Shown one piece after another: positions 8,601-15,573 of a stretch of 21,047 nucleotides of DNA. The DNA is from JAKSUT01 sp045616505. Lineage in GTDB: Bacteria > Cyanobacteriota > Vampirovibrionia > Gastranaerophilales > Gastranaerophilaceae. Every line of letters begins with the position of its first letter. Within the stretch, counting starts at the first letter, position 1. The position numbers were made by a program, and so were the translations under genes. The notes under the pieces are model-generated. The model was not told the DNA's origin. It did no database searches and worked only from the letters and a program-made list of their open reading frames with translations. The stretch is taken from contig JAZLGV010000044.1 in NCBI GenBank assembly GCA_045616505.1, positions 1 to 21,047 of the forward strand. Reading direction: 5' to 3'.

Positions 8601-9380
8601 ATCGAACCAATCAAGATATGGTGATTGTTCGCCCCATCTGATTAGGTCTTGCATGTGAATACCGTTTAAACCTTCGTTTGCAAATGCACCATCTGCTACG
8701 AAGCCTAAACCGTTTTTAAATAAGCTAGTTTGTAATTTTTTGAAACTGTTTATATCACCTAAAGTTGAAGTGATTTGATATGGGTTTTGTGTCCAGTAAC
8801 CATGGTTTGATAATGTATCGTTACCATAAATTGGAGTGCTGATAATTTTCTTTGCACCTAATTCTTTTATTTCAGGAAGTTTTGCTTCTATATCTTCAAT
8901 TTTTCCACCAAATTTATTAACGTGGTTTCTTTCAACTTCTTTTCCGTTTTCATCTTTTATAATTTCACCTTTGTTGGCAGCAAAACTATCTGGCATTAAA
9001 TGATACATTTGTTTGCCCATTTCGTGAGTTGCACGAGTTGATTTTATAGCTTCGTTGTATTGACCATCAAGAGTGTGTCTTGTGTTGTCATATATTTTTC
9101 TGCCTTCTGGAGTGTTAAATACGTAACCAACAGTTTGACCTTTTGTTTCAGAAACAGGTAAACTCCAAACAGGGATAGTTGCATTTTCGTGTTTTGTCAA
9201 TTTGTCAGAAACATCTGTTTTTTTGCCGTTTTTGTCAAAAATTACTACTTCAGGTTTTACGTCTTGAGTTGTTGGTAAATAGAATTGGTATTCTTTTTTA
9301 CCATTTGGGTTTGTTACTAATGAATGACCTTTAAAAGCTATTTTTGGTTTCATTGAAGTAGTAAAGTTGATTTTGTCCAT
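5622..9380 (-). CDS. Giant GH13 (alpha-amylase family) protein with two barrel insertions
   Basis: This 1252-aa protein has no signal peptide, so it is probably cytosolic. An N-terminal beta-rich part (about 12-105) precedes a GH13 barrel that starts at MYHLMPDSF (125-133). The catalytic residues are readable: nucleophile Asp696 (LDHRVDALKD), acid/base Glu744 (IIGEIT) and transition-state stabiliser Asp839 (GFGNHDKPR). The barrel also shows YAGDEYGETG (1065-1074). Two segments are far longer than usual: about 240 residues between VALNYRNQDVQNYI..RYW (428-448) and Asp696, and about 220 residues between Asp839 and GNPTFYAGDE, both mostly helical and charged. Region I reads DGAFANEG (230-237) where the family has DxVFNH-G, so the conserved Asn-His is missing. 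The last 24 residues are a basic, hydrophobic helix. It likely acts on alpha-glucans, but substrate and even activity are uncertain. It follows a terminator, so it probably has its own promoter. Confidence 0.82.
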   Translation of the reverse strand: MDKINFTTSMKPKIAFKGHSLVTNPNGKKEYQFYLPTTQDVKPEVVIFDKNGKKTDVSDKLTKHENATIPVWSLPVSETKGQTVGYVFNTPEGRKIYDNTRHTLDGQYNEAIKSTRATHEMGKQMYHLMPDSFAANKGEIIKDENGKEVERNHVNKFGGKIEDIEAKLPEIKELGAKKIISTPIYGNDTLSNHGYWTQNPYQITSTLGDINSFKKLQTSLFKNGLGFVADGAFANEGLNGIHMQDLIRWGEQSPYLDWFDTKDFDSYGFKFGVLPPVGSEAEKHYDFKLINSPVIYKFKEDGTPADNFGKKNPDYKPSEPTYVQLFDRRLMDKNYINTEEKATEYAKKQTNNTYDIKNYKDSVQLLAFQVSPDTAKSKVKELATHKVAQAPATRSPFRNALKEWDNFAFNTVDKDATIRNWTGKKDIVALNYRNQDVQNYIINTVRYWTNETDKILTTTIAKDITQTTNKEELIKEYAKRFNTNISDEEIANILSGKYEVSLVAAKDTIKDELKDFPLLAAELPVEIQSLISDKNVTEGKSFNKTYENIEKVVAEIFAAQHSNVIKDGKLTEEGSQLFRLTSSDVMRYVAAYALSNEKPSIEHDAESHTTFIKKSADFNEKVLNNINYESGSRAEVVAKLQYAFEEGVKKLANDKEAQEDLATIIKNSTENVNKKDIEIAKSIISKLELGLDHRVDALKDIRDLDLITQNKVNENDVWPTVENFFKDFTNTIRAINPKSYIIGEITCLNNYLCQDIPNDKRWPECVKKEHNTISETGVTTQTNYTYIFNILNQIVHGGPEAGEQYHQGIGGLNGKLNEFFESGFADNIRYSHEGFGNHDKPRALHGFAIDISNFFYPKDMNNHKNDIIQKEEFKIYAEMMRKYGTENQKPMTNAADEELVNCLNDDFLSGDNGKAIKYNLVHVEKNIKKYFAFSNAVNELCNAINSIEENNVVRNALNEAVESAAQKLQMPEENKNKIINALYAYSIGKVDGVNADKNVMMDHFKTRAYNQTIKEAVKYANLGLNEEETEKYIATIHNEMLQPALNKYRATMEIMMALPGNPTFYAGDEYGETGFETAGNNVYQHNREQLHRAWANDENRPAIKAFHEEFKKTFNIRNQECFKPFVDGETVVINANNNLGGVYRYNKDSDVIAIFNTNGFDNTRAANQVKEYDVNELAIDNANFNIDNAYGTNEFVHVDKAGNEIQDGYYRMEGNKLKKYTDANFQTPAIMAITTAATYFVRKAAKTVKAAI

Positions 9381-9422
9381 GCACTTTTATCCCATATTTG
9401 TACGTATATATAAATAAACGAA

Positions 9423-9457
9423 AAACCTCAAAAATTTTTGCTTAATTTTTGAGGTTT
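9423..9457 (-). terminator. Terminator after the 604-aa GH13 gene
   Basis: AAACCTCAAAAATT (9423-9436) pairs with AATTTTTGAGGTTT (9444-9457) over 14 bp with a 7-nt loop, and a T-run follows on the minus strand. A TTGAGG in the distal arm and TATATA strings just beyond could act as a promoter for the next gene, but this is weak. Confidence 0.8.
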
Positions 9458-9485
9458 GTAACGTTTTTTTAACTATATTTTTATG

Positions 9486-11300
9486 TTAGATATTGCTTTG
9501 TTTGTAAACTTTTACACCACTTTTTTCAATGTTAGGTGTATCGATTTCAAACATCATGAATTTTGCAGGTGAAAGTTTTACAGAAACTTTGTTATCTTTT
9601 GCTTCTACTGTTGCATCTCCTGCATTTTTTGGTGCTAAATCAATCATCTGTTGATCTGCTTTTAATCCATTGATATTAATATTTGCAGATTGAGTTCCGT
9701 TTGTATCTTTATTTGCAATTATCAATAATGTTTTTCCGTCAAGATGTCTTGCGTAAGCAATAACTTTATCTTGCTTGTTAGATGTTTGAAGAGGAATATA
9801 AGAACCTTTTGTAATTACGTTTTCATATTCTTTTCTAACTTTTGCCATTTCAGTCATAAATGTTCCAATTTCAGGATGTTCACCTTGAGGTTTTGTTGAA
9901 GCATTAAAGATATCGATTTGACTTGCGTGAGCTGTGAATTTTGAACAATCTGTGTTTGTTGGAGTGTCAGATAAGAATACTTTTAAATTTTTGTCATCAA
10001 ATGCTTTGTTCAATTTGTTTCTTGTTTGAGCATCAATAGGCATTTGTATATTTGTTTTTTGAACGTAATCATATTTGTATTCATCACCAGTTTCAAATCC
10101 AGAAACGAAGTATGGGTTTGTCATTGGTAATGTTTCTTGTAAACCTGTTGTAAGGTTGCAATAGTCTGCACCACCGTGAGTCATTGGGCTCTTGTCATCG
10201 TGAGTGGCAAAAGAACCAATCATTGATTTTGCTCCAGGTAGATTTTTAGACATTTCTAAATTTAAAATCATGTTGTCATGAAATTCTTGAGCAGTTGGCC
10301 ATTCGTGGAAAATGTGATATTGACCATAGTATGAATCAAATCCTGCTTTTAACAAATCTTCTGGTCTGTCTGCGGCTACGTTTGCCATCGGTGAAGCATC
10401 TTCATAAGTGTAGCTTTCTGCTAAAAATGCACATTCTGGATTTTTAGCTCTAGCATGTGATATTACATCAAGCCAGAATTTTGTAGGTTTTGATCTTGCA
10501 ACGTCAACTCTGAATCCATCAACACCTAAATCCATATATTTATCTACGATTTGTTTGTGATAATCAACTAAAGCTTGGTTCAATTTTTGTTTGTCTTTGT
10601 CTTCCCAAACTTCAAACATTCTAATATCTTGCCATCCTTGAGGAATTTTTGGAGTTCCATCTGCGTTTTTAGCCATTAAATCAGGTCTGTTGTTGTATAA
10701 TTCAATACCAGCACAACCTGGGATATCAATCATTACACTAATGCCTCTTTTATGACATTCATCTGTGAAATGTTTAAATTCTTCATCAACAGTTCTTGGG
10801 TCAGCTTTGTCATCAAGATGTGAATCTAGTTGTAAAAAGTCAGCTACTGAATAAATAGAACCTGCTGTTCCCATTGCTTGTTCTACGTTTGGTTCGTAGC
10901 ATGGAAGAATGTGTAGAGCGTTTACACCGTAGCTTTTTAATTCATCAAGTCTATCAATTGCGTTTAAAAATGTTCCTTTTTGTTCGTTTGCTCCAACTAA
11001 TTCGTTGCCGTCTTTGTCTTGTGCATTGAATGTTCTAGGAATTAGAGCATAAATTACTGCTTTATTTTCTTGAAATTTAGTTCTTAAATCATTTTGGTAT
11101 TGAGGAGTTTGTTTGTTTTCTGGTTTTTTTACATTGAAATATGCTGATACAACATCACTTGTAACCACTTTGTTTTCATATTGTGGTTTTGCAGATTCTT
11201 GAGCTTCTTGTTCAGCTGCTTTTTGAGCACCCATTGCTACGTCTTTTTGATTAACTTTATTAAACAAATTGTTGTTGTTTTGAATTTGCATAATTTTCAT
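9486..11300 (-). CDS. GH13-family alpha-glucan enzyme, 604 aa
   Basis: The protein has no signal peptide and starts with a Gln/Asn-rich, charged leader of about 75 residues. The GH13 barrel begins at VIYALIPRTFN (82-92). The catalytic set is complete: nucleophile Asp266 in DGFRVDVAR, acid/base Glu295 in AFLAESYT, and Asp368 in SFATHDD. Region I is unusual, IDIPGCAGIEL (191-201), without the common Asn-His. The stretch GWQDIRMFEVWED..KPTKFW around residues 222-276 recalls the GlgE maltosyltransferase branch (which has YQDIYPL.. and TKPFAFW), so a transferase rather than a plain amylase is possible; I cannot decide. A C-terminal beta domain (about 500-590) closes the protein. AAGGAG at 11303-11308 is only 2 nt from the first ATG and 11 nt from the Met at codon 4, so the start may be either. 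It is third in a tight operon, 18 nt after the 645-aa gene. Confidence 0.85.
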   Translation of the reverse strand: MKIMQIQNNNNLFNKVNQKDVAMGAQKAAEQEAQESAKPQYENKVVTSDVVSAYFNVKKPENKQTPQYQNDLRTKFQENKAVIYALIPRTFNAQDKDGNELVGANEQKGTFLNAIDRLDELKSYGVNALHILPCYEPNVEQAMGTAGSIYSVADFLQLDSHLDDKADPRTVDEEFKHFTDECHKRGISVMIDIPGCAGIELYNNRPDLMAKNADGTPKIPQGWQDIRMFEVWEDKDKQKLNQALVDYHKQIVDKYMDLGVDGFRVDVARSKPTKFWLDVISHARAKNPECAFLAESYTYEDASPMANVAADRPEDLLKAGFDSYYGQYHIFHEWPTAQEFHDNMILNLEMSKNLPGAKSMIGSFATHDDKSPMTHGGADYCNLTTGLQETLPMTNPYFVSGFETGDEYKYDYVQKTNIQMPIDAQTRNKLNKAFDDKNLKVFLSDTPTNTDCSKFTAHASQIDIFNASTKPQGEHPEIGTFMTEMAKVRKEYENVITKGSYIPLQTSNKQDKVIAYARHLDGKTLLIIANKDTNGTQSANININGLKADQQMIDLAPKNAGDATVEAKDNKVSVKLSPAKFMMFEIDTPNIEKSGVKVYKQSNI

Positions 11301-11318
11301 AACTCCTTGAATTTAAGC

Positions 11319-13256
11319 CTAGTTTTGTTTTTGAATATTAGGATTGTATTTGTTTGTTTTTCCAAATTGTGATATTGCAAATAATGTGATACCAGATAGT
11401 ATAGCAAATGCTCCGCCAACTTTCTTCAACCATCCTCTGTAAATTCCATTTTGGTTTGCTGCATCTTTAATGAAATTTTCTGGAGTTTTGCCTAACCATT
11501 CACAAATATCAGTGAAGTGTGCTGATTTTTGTGTTGATACATCAACTAGTTTTGTTGATAGGTCAAAACCTGATTTTTCAATATCTGTTATCAAGCTAGA
11601 TTCTGATTTTAGTAAAGATTTTAAATTGTCTGACAAAGTGCCATCGCTAAAGAATTTTTCTATACCTTTATTGTATCTTGCTTGATTATTATTTACCCCT
11701 TTTATTATATCATCAAAATCATTATTTATGTGGTGAGGAGTTACACCTGAGATAAAGTCTGATAATTCAGATTTAAGAGCTACTCTTGTTGCATCTGTCA
11801 TTTCTTCATCACTATGTTTTGCGATGATGTCTAAAATTCTAACAGGTGAGTACCAAGACACTTTAGTATTTATAACTTTGTTATTAAGTCTAGTTTTTTG
11901 AGCGTCTGCGATATATTTTTTGATGTCGCTATTTTGGTCTAATGTTTTTATTACATTATCAATACCCGTACCTAAACTTTCTGCTGCTTTGTTAAGTTCT
12001 TTAACTGATGGAGTAAGTGTTTTATCGATTTCGTTTAAAGCTTTTGTTAATGCTTCTTTGTTTTCTTTACCTGCAAATTTTTTGATTAATGATTCTGCTA
12101 ATTCGCTGCTTATAGTTTTTTCTTCGTTTGTTGTTGCAACATTAACAGCGTTTGTGATAGCTTTCATTTCTTTAGGAGAAATTCCTAAAATGTCTGCGAT
12201 TTTGTTAGGAACTGTTTTCCATTTATCGCCAACCATTGAAATACCATCAACATTTTTAGTTTTAATTTTTTGGATGATTTTTCCATCTGCATCTTTTACG
12301 ATGTTTGCGCCAAGTCTTTCATCATATTTAACTAATTTTTCGTTGTTTGGAATGTTATCGTATAACAATGTAGCTTTTTTGAATTCGTAAGCTGAATCAT
12401 TTGCTTTACCGAAAATAGAATCGTAAGCGGCATCTAATTCTATTAATGTTTGTTTTGCATTTTGTTGATCAACTTTGTTAGCTTTACCAAATAATTTTGC
12501 TGGTTTTTTGATGAAAATGTTTTCAAGAGTTTCTTTGAATGTGTATTTTTGGTTTTTATCAATTGCTACAAAATCTGTTATGCCAGTTTTGTTGATAGCT
12601 TTTTGAACTCTTGTTGCTTCTGTAAGTTTTTCAGCATATTTGCTAGCGTAGTTGCCCATCAAACTTGCCATTAATGGAGTTGCAAAACCTGCTGTCATCA
12701 TCCATAATGTGTTTGATTGAGTTGCGATTTGTTTCATTTTTTTGTGAGTTTCATCGCTTCTGTTTTCAATGTTTTTTGGAACATTTAATTTGTTTCCGAT
12801 TTTATCAATTCGTTTTTGACTCCATAAATCCCAAGGTAAATATTGTGGGTCTTCAAAAAATCTTTTTTGTCTGCCGTAGCTATCAACATATTCTTGGTTT
12901 ACGTCAAAGCCAGCTTTTGCTTTAACAGCTGTTGATATCATTTTTGGCCATAATGCCATTGAAGTAAAGAATGATAAGAAACCAATGAATTCCATTCCTT
13001 TTGCTACTGGTTTATTTGTCATAGTAGCTAACATAGCTGCAATACCAAAGCTACCTAATCTTGTTGTTAAATCGTTGATTTTACCTACACTATAATCATC
13101 GCCTTTGCCATTGATTGCATCAGTAAGGTATTTTCCTTGTTTAACAAAGTTTGTTGCAGAGTTGATTGGGTTTTTTCTAACCAATCTACCAACAGGTTTG
13201 CCTACTGTAATTGATTGTTGCTTTGTATTAATAGAAGGAGTAGTAATTTCAGTCAT
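11319..13256 (-). CDS. Membrane protein of unknown family, 645 aa, expanded paralogue of its neighbour
   Basis: I do not recognise a named family. The visible layout is: a polar N-terminus (1-60); two adjacent hydrophobic segments (about 67-106); the motif GFDVNQ (116-121) followed by an aromatic, charged stretch ending PWDLW (141-145) and IGNKLNVP (153-160); a third hydrophobic segment (about 184-203); a long soluble helical region rich in Lys, Asp and Asn (about 205-610); and a last hydrophobic helix (about 613-631) with a short polar tail. The first 200 residues match the 329-aa protein encoded just upstream in motif order and spacing, so the two are paralogues and this one has gained about 410 residues before the last helix. 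It begins directly after the neighbour's stop codon, with a strong AAGGAGG 8 nt before the ATG, so the two are translationally linked. It precedes a GH13 gene. No catalytic motif was found. Confidence 0.75.
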   Translation of the reverse strand: MTEITTPSINTKQQSITVGKPVGRLVRKNPINSATNFVKQGKYLTDAINGKGDDYSVGKINDLTTRLGSFGIAAMLATMTNKPVAKGMEFIGFLSFFTSMALWPKMISTAVKAKAGFDVNQEYVDSYGRQKRFFEDPQYLPWDLWSQKRIDKIGNKLNVPKNIENRSDETHKKMKQIATQSNTLWMMTAGFATPLMASLMGNYASKYAEKLTEATRVQKAINKTGITDFVAIDKNQKYTFKETLENIFIKKPAKLFGKANKVDQQNAKQTLIELDAAYDSIFGKANDSAYEFKKATLLYDNIPNNEKLVKYDERLGANIVKDADGKIIQKIKTKNVDGISMVGDKWKTVPNKIADILGISPKEMKAITNAVNVATTNEEKTISSELAESLIKKFAGKENKEALTKALNEIDKTLTPSVKELNKAAESLGTGIDNVIKTLDQNSDIKKYIADAQKTRLNNKVINTKVSWYSPVRILDIIAKHSDEEMTDATRVALKSELSDFISGVTPHHINNDFDDIIKGVNNNQARYNKGIEKFFSDGTLSDNLKSLLKSESSLITDIEKSGFDLSTKLVDVSTQKSAHFTDICEWLGKTPENFIKDAANQNGIYRGWLKKVGGAFAILSGITLFAISQFGKTNKYNPNIQKQN

Positions 13257-14246
13257 TTATTTAGCCTCCTTGTTAGCTACATATTTTGAGTTATTCAAAA
13301 TAGAAATATTGCCTAAAAGTACACTTGCGGCAAAACCAATAATTGCAAATTTTCCTGTGATTTTTGAACCAGGAATATCAGAACCTTTCCATAATGATTT
13401 GAATGCTTTTCCGATAGGTTCTGCAACTTTGATTTTTATGTTTTGCATTACATTTTTTACAGATTTAGGATTTTTAATATCTGCTAGTGCACCTGTCATA
13501 AAATCTTCTTTTAATACTTTTTGGTTTCCGAAGCCAACACCAAGCATTACGCCGAATGCTCCGATTAAATATTTCCAAGCATTTGCTCTTTTAATAGTAG
13601 ATGAAATTAAAGGACGCAAAATGCTGTCTTTATCATTTGCATCTTCAGGAATACCCATTTTTTTAGCCATTTTGTCATATTCAATTTGACGTTCGTTAGG
13701 GTTGATTAAATTCCATCTGATAAATTTAGAGCTTTCATATAAATTGTGATATTCTTTTTTGTATACAGAGTGACCATCTTCGTCATAAGGTTTGTTGAAT
13801 GAATTTGTGCTGATTTTTTGGTTAAGGTCGATACCTCTGAACATTTTTACAGGAGTATCAATACATGCTTTTGCTGCTGCTGTCATTAGGTAATAACAAA
13901 GACAACCAAGAGCCATTCCTTTTCCGTTAAATTTTGCAGCATTGTTAGCTTTTATATCAAACAAATTAGTTCCAGCCAAAATGGTTGCAACTAAACCAGG
14001 ACCACCGATGAAATAAGGAACTTTTGACATTGTCATAAATTCATGGAAGTTTGCATCAGGGTCACCTTTCATTCCTCTTTCAACATAGTTAGGAATTTGA
14101 GAGGCATTATAAGCTTTAGCTTTTGCTCTATTCTTAGCAGAAGACCTATAAATAGCATCTTGTGGATTACTAAACTCAGTTGAGTTTTTCATAGGTTTTT
14201 GTTCTTTTTTACCACTAAATGTTTGAAATTTTGCAAAATTAATCAT
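13257..14246 (-). CDS. Membrane protein of unknown family, 329 aa, first gene of the GH13 operon
   Basis: I do not recognise a named family. A polar, basic N-terminus (1-70, with FQTFSGKK at 7-14) is followed by hydrophobic segments at about 76-92 and 110-127, the motif GIDLNQ (138-143), a charged stretch with FIRWNL (175-180) and MAKKMGIP (193-200), a third hydrophobic segment (about 224-242), a basic soluble part (about 243-297), and a last hydrophobic helix (about 298-316). No signal peptide is obvious, so membrane insertion through internal helices is expected. It shares KGM, G-D-NQ, W-L and (M/I)..K-(I/V)P landmarks with the 645-aa product encoded directly downstream. AAGGTG just before the ATG supports the start. 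It is the first gene of an operon with the 645-aa and 604-aa GH13 genes, and is divergent from the HAD phosphatase gene. Confidence 0.75.
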   Translation of the reverse strand: MINFAKFQTFSGKKEQKPMKNSTEFSNPQDAIYRSSAKNRAKAKAYNASQIPNYVERGMKGDPDANFHEFMTMSKVPYFIGGPGLVATILAGTNLFDIKANNAAKFNGKGMALGCLCYYLMTAAAKACIDTPVKMFRGIDLNQKISTNSFNKPYDEDGHSVYKKEYHNLYESSKFIRWNLINPNERQIEYDKMAKKMGIPEDANDKDSILRPLISSTIKRANAWKYLIGAFGVMLGVGFGNQKVLKEDFMTGALADIKNPKSVKNVMQNIKIKVAEPIGKAFKSLWKGSDIPGSKITGKFAIIGFAASVLLGNISILNNSKYVANKEAK

Positions 14247-14406
14247 GATTACACCTTATTTCGTTATATATTATTAAAATTAAATCGAAGATAAAATTTG
14301 CTAAATTTTGAAAAATTAAGTTAATAACTCTTTACAATTTAAAATTTTTTTTTCATATTACTATAATTAATAGTGTATAAATTTTCATAGGAGTCAGTAT
14401 TTTACG

Positions 14407-15459
14407 ATGAAAAAAATATTATATTTTCTTTTGTTAGTGTTCCTTTTTAATATATGTGTTTCAAATTTTAATCCAGCTTTAGCAAGGAATTTTAAACATA
14501 AGAGTAATGTTAAAAATGTTGCTCAAGAAGATACACGTGTTGTAAAGAAAATAGATATAAATTCTCATTCTTATAAAATAAATTATGTGTTTGCAGACAT
14601 AGATGGTACATTAATTCCATTTGATTCTGGAAATGGATTAAGTTATATTCCTTCAAGTGTTATTGATGCTACAAAAATTTTGTCAGATTCAAATATTATA
14701 TTTGTTTTGATTTCTGGTAGAACTTTGTATGAAATAAATCAAATTGCTGATTCTTTAGGCTTGAAAAAGACCTATTTTGTTGGAAATCAAGGAGCAGAAA
14801 TTTTAACTCCACAAGGTGCATTTATTCCAATTGGAGGTTTTAGTAAAAGTGTTTTAGATAATGTTTTGGCAGAAGTTGAAGTTTTTAATAAGAATAATAA
14901 TTCTGATATTTTTCCATTTATTCATGCAAATGGAAAAGTTTATGTTTTTAAAAATATATCGCTTCCGTTTTCTTTTGATGAATATCATGTGATTAAATCA
15001 ACTGACGAAATAGGTGATAATTTTAATGCTGTAAAAATAGGTTTGTATAATAAAGATAATAAATTGCTTGTGAGATTACAACAATATTTGAAAGAGAAGT
15101 TCCCTAACTATAATATTGTGATTTCATCTCCTACGTTTGTTGATTTTTTGAGTAAGGAAACTTCAAAAGGAAATGCTGTTAAATATATTACTTCAAAATT
15201 AAATGTTCCATTAAGACAAGTTGCCGTTTTTGGTGATTCTGAAAATGATATTAGTATGTTTACACCAGTTGTTTCTCAAGGAGGGTTAGCTATTGCAGTT
15301 GGTAACGCTATGCCAAAGGTAAAAGAAAATGCAAATTATATAACAGAGTCTGTTGAAGAAGATGGTTTCTTTAATGCTGTTTTGTTGATTGTAAAAAATA
15401 ATAAAAGATTAACTCCTGTAAGAAAAAATGTTAATCAATATCAATTTAAAGGTTATTAA
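14407..15459 (+). CDS. Exported HAD-IIB (Cof-like) phosphatase
   Basis: The 350-aa protein has a clear Sec signal peptide: basic MKK, hydrophobic ILYFLLLVFLFNICV and an NPALA cleavage site at about residue 26. A linker leads to the HAD fold. All four motifs are present: VFADIDGTLI with nucleophile Asp64 and acid Asp66; LISGRT (Ser103); Lys254 in TSKGNAVKY; and VFGDSENDISMF with Asp277 and Asp281. The cap between motifs 2 and 3 is of the IIB type found in Cof, sucrose-phosphatase and trehalose-6-phosphatase proteins. These normally work in the cytosol on sugar phosphates and similar metabolites, so an exported one is unusual. AGGAG lies 13 nt before the ATG, longer than ideal. The gene is divergent from the GH13 operon, with 160 bp between them that hold promoter-like TATAAT (14362-14367) and TATAAA (14376-14381). 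Confidence 0.85.
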   Translation: MKKILYFLLLVFLFNICVSNFNPALARNFKHKSNVKNVAQEDTRVVKKIDINSHSYKINYVFADIDGTLIPFDSGNGLSYIPSSVIDATKILSDSNIIFVLISGRTLYEINQIADSLGLKKTYFVGNQGAEILTPQGAFIPIGGFSKSVLDNVLAEVEVFNKNNNSDIFPFIHANGKVYVFKNISLPFSFDEYHVIKSTDEIGDNFNAVKIGLYNKDNKLLVRLQQYLKEKFPNYNIVISSPTFVDFLSKETSKGNAVKYITSKLNVPLRQVAVFGDSENDISMFTPVVSQGGLAIAVGNAMPKVKENANYITESVEEDGFFNAVLLIVKNNKRLTPVRKNVNQYQFKGY

Positions 15460-15536
15460 TAAAATTTTATTGTTAAGTTTGTAACGTCTGAAATCTTTAT
15501 GCGATGTGTGTTTTGAACAGGTGGGGCTGAGAACGA

Positions 15537-15565
15537 TTGAAAACGGCGGTGTAAAGAGTTATAAT
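15537..15565 (+). promoter_or_regulatory. Consensus-like leaderless promoter of the SprA-related gene
   Basis: TTGAAA and TATAAT are spaced by 17 bp, and the ATG follows 8 nt after the -10 box. There is no Shine-Dalgarno. The region just upstream (about 15500-15555) is markedly richer in G than its surroundings. Confidence 0.7.
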
Positions 15566-15573
15566 TATATATT

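Noticed and set aside
11920..12390. 156-codon plus-strand frame
   Set aside because: Lies wholly inside the 645-aa membrane protein gene on the other strand and has no ribosome site.
13105..13689. 194-codon plus-strand frame
   Set aside because: Antisense across the junction of two well-supported minus-strand genes; shadow of biased codon use.
15500..15545. Possible TPP-type riboswitch (GTGGGGCTGAGAACGA)
   Set aside because: Only a CTGAGA-like word matches; the second conserved half is absent and a consensus promoter starts downstream of it.
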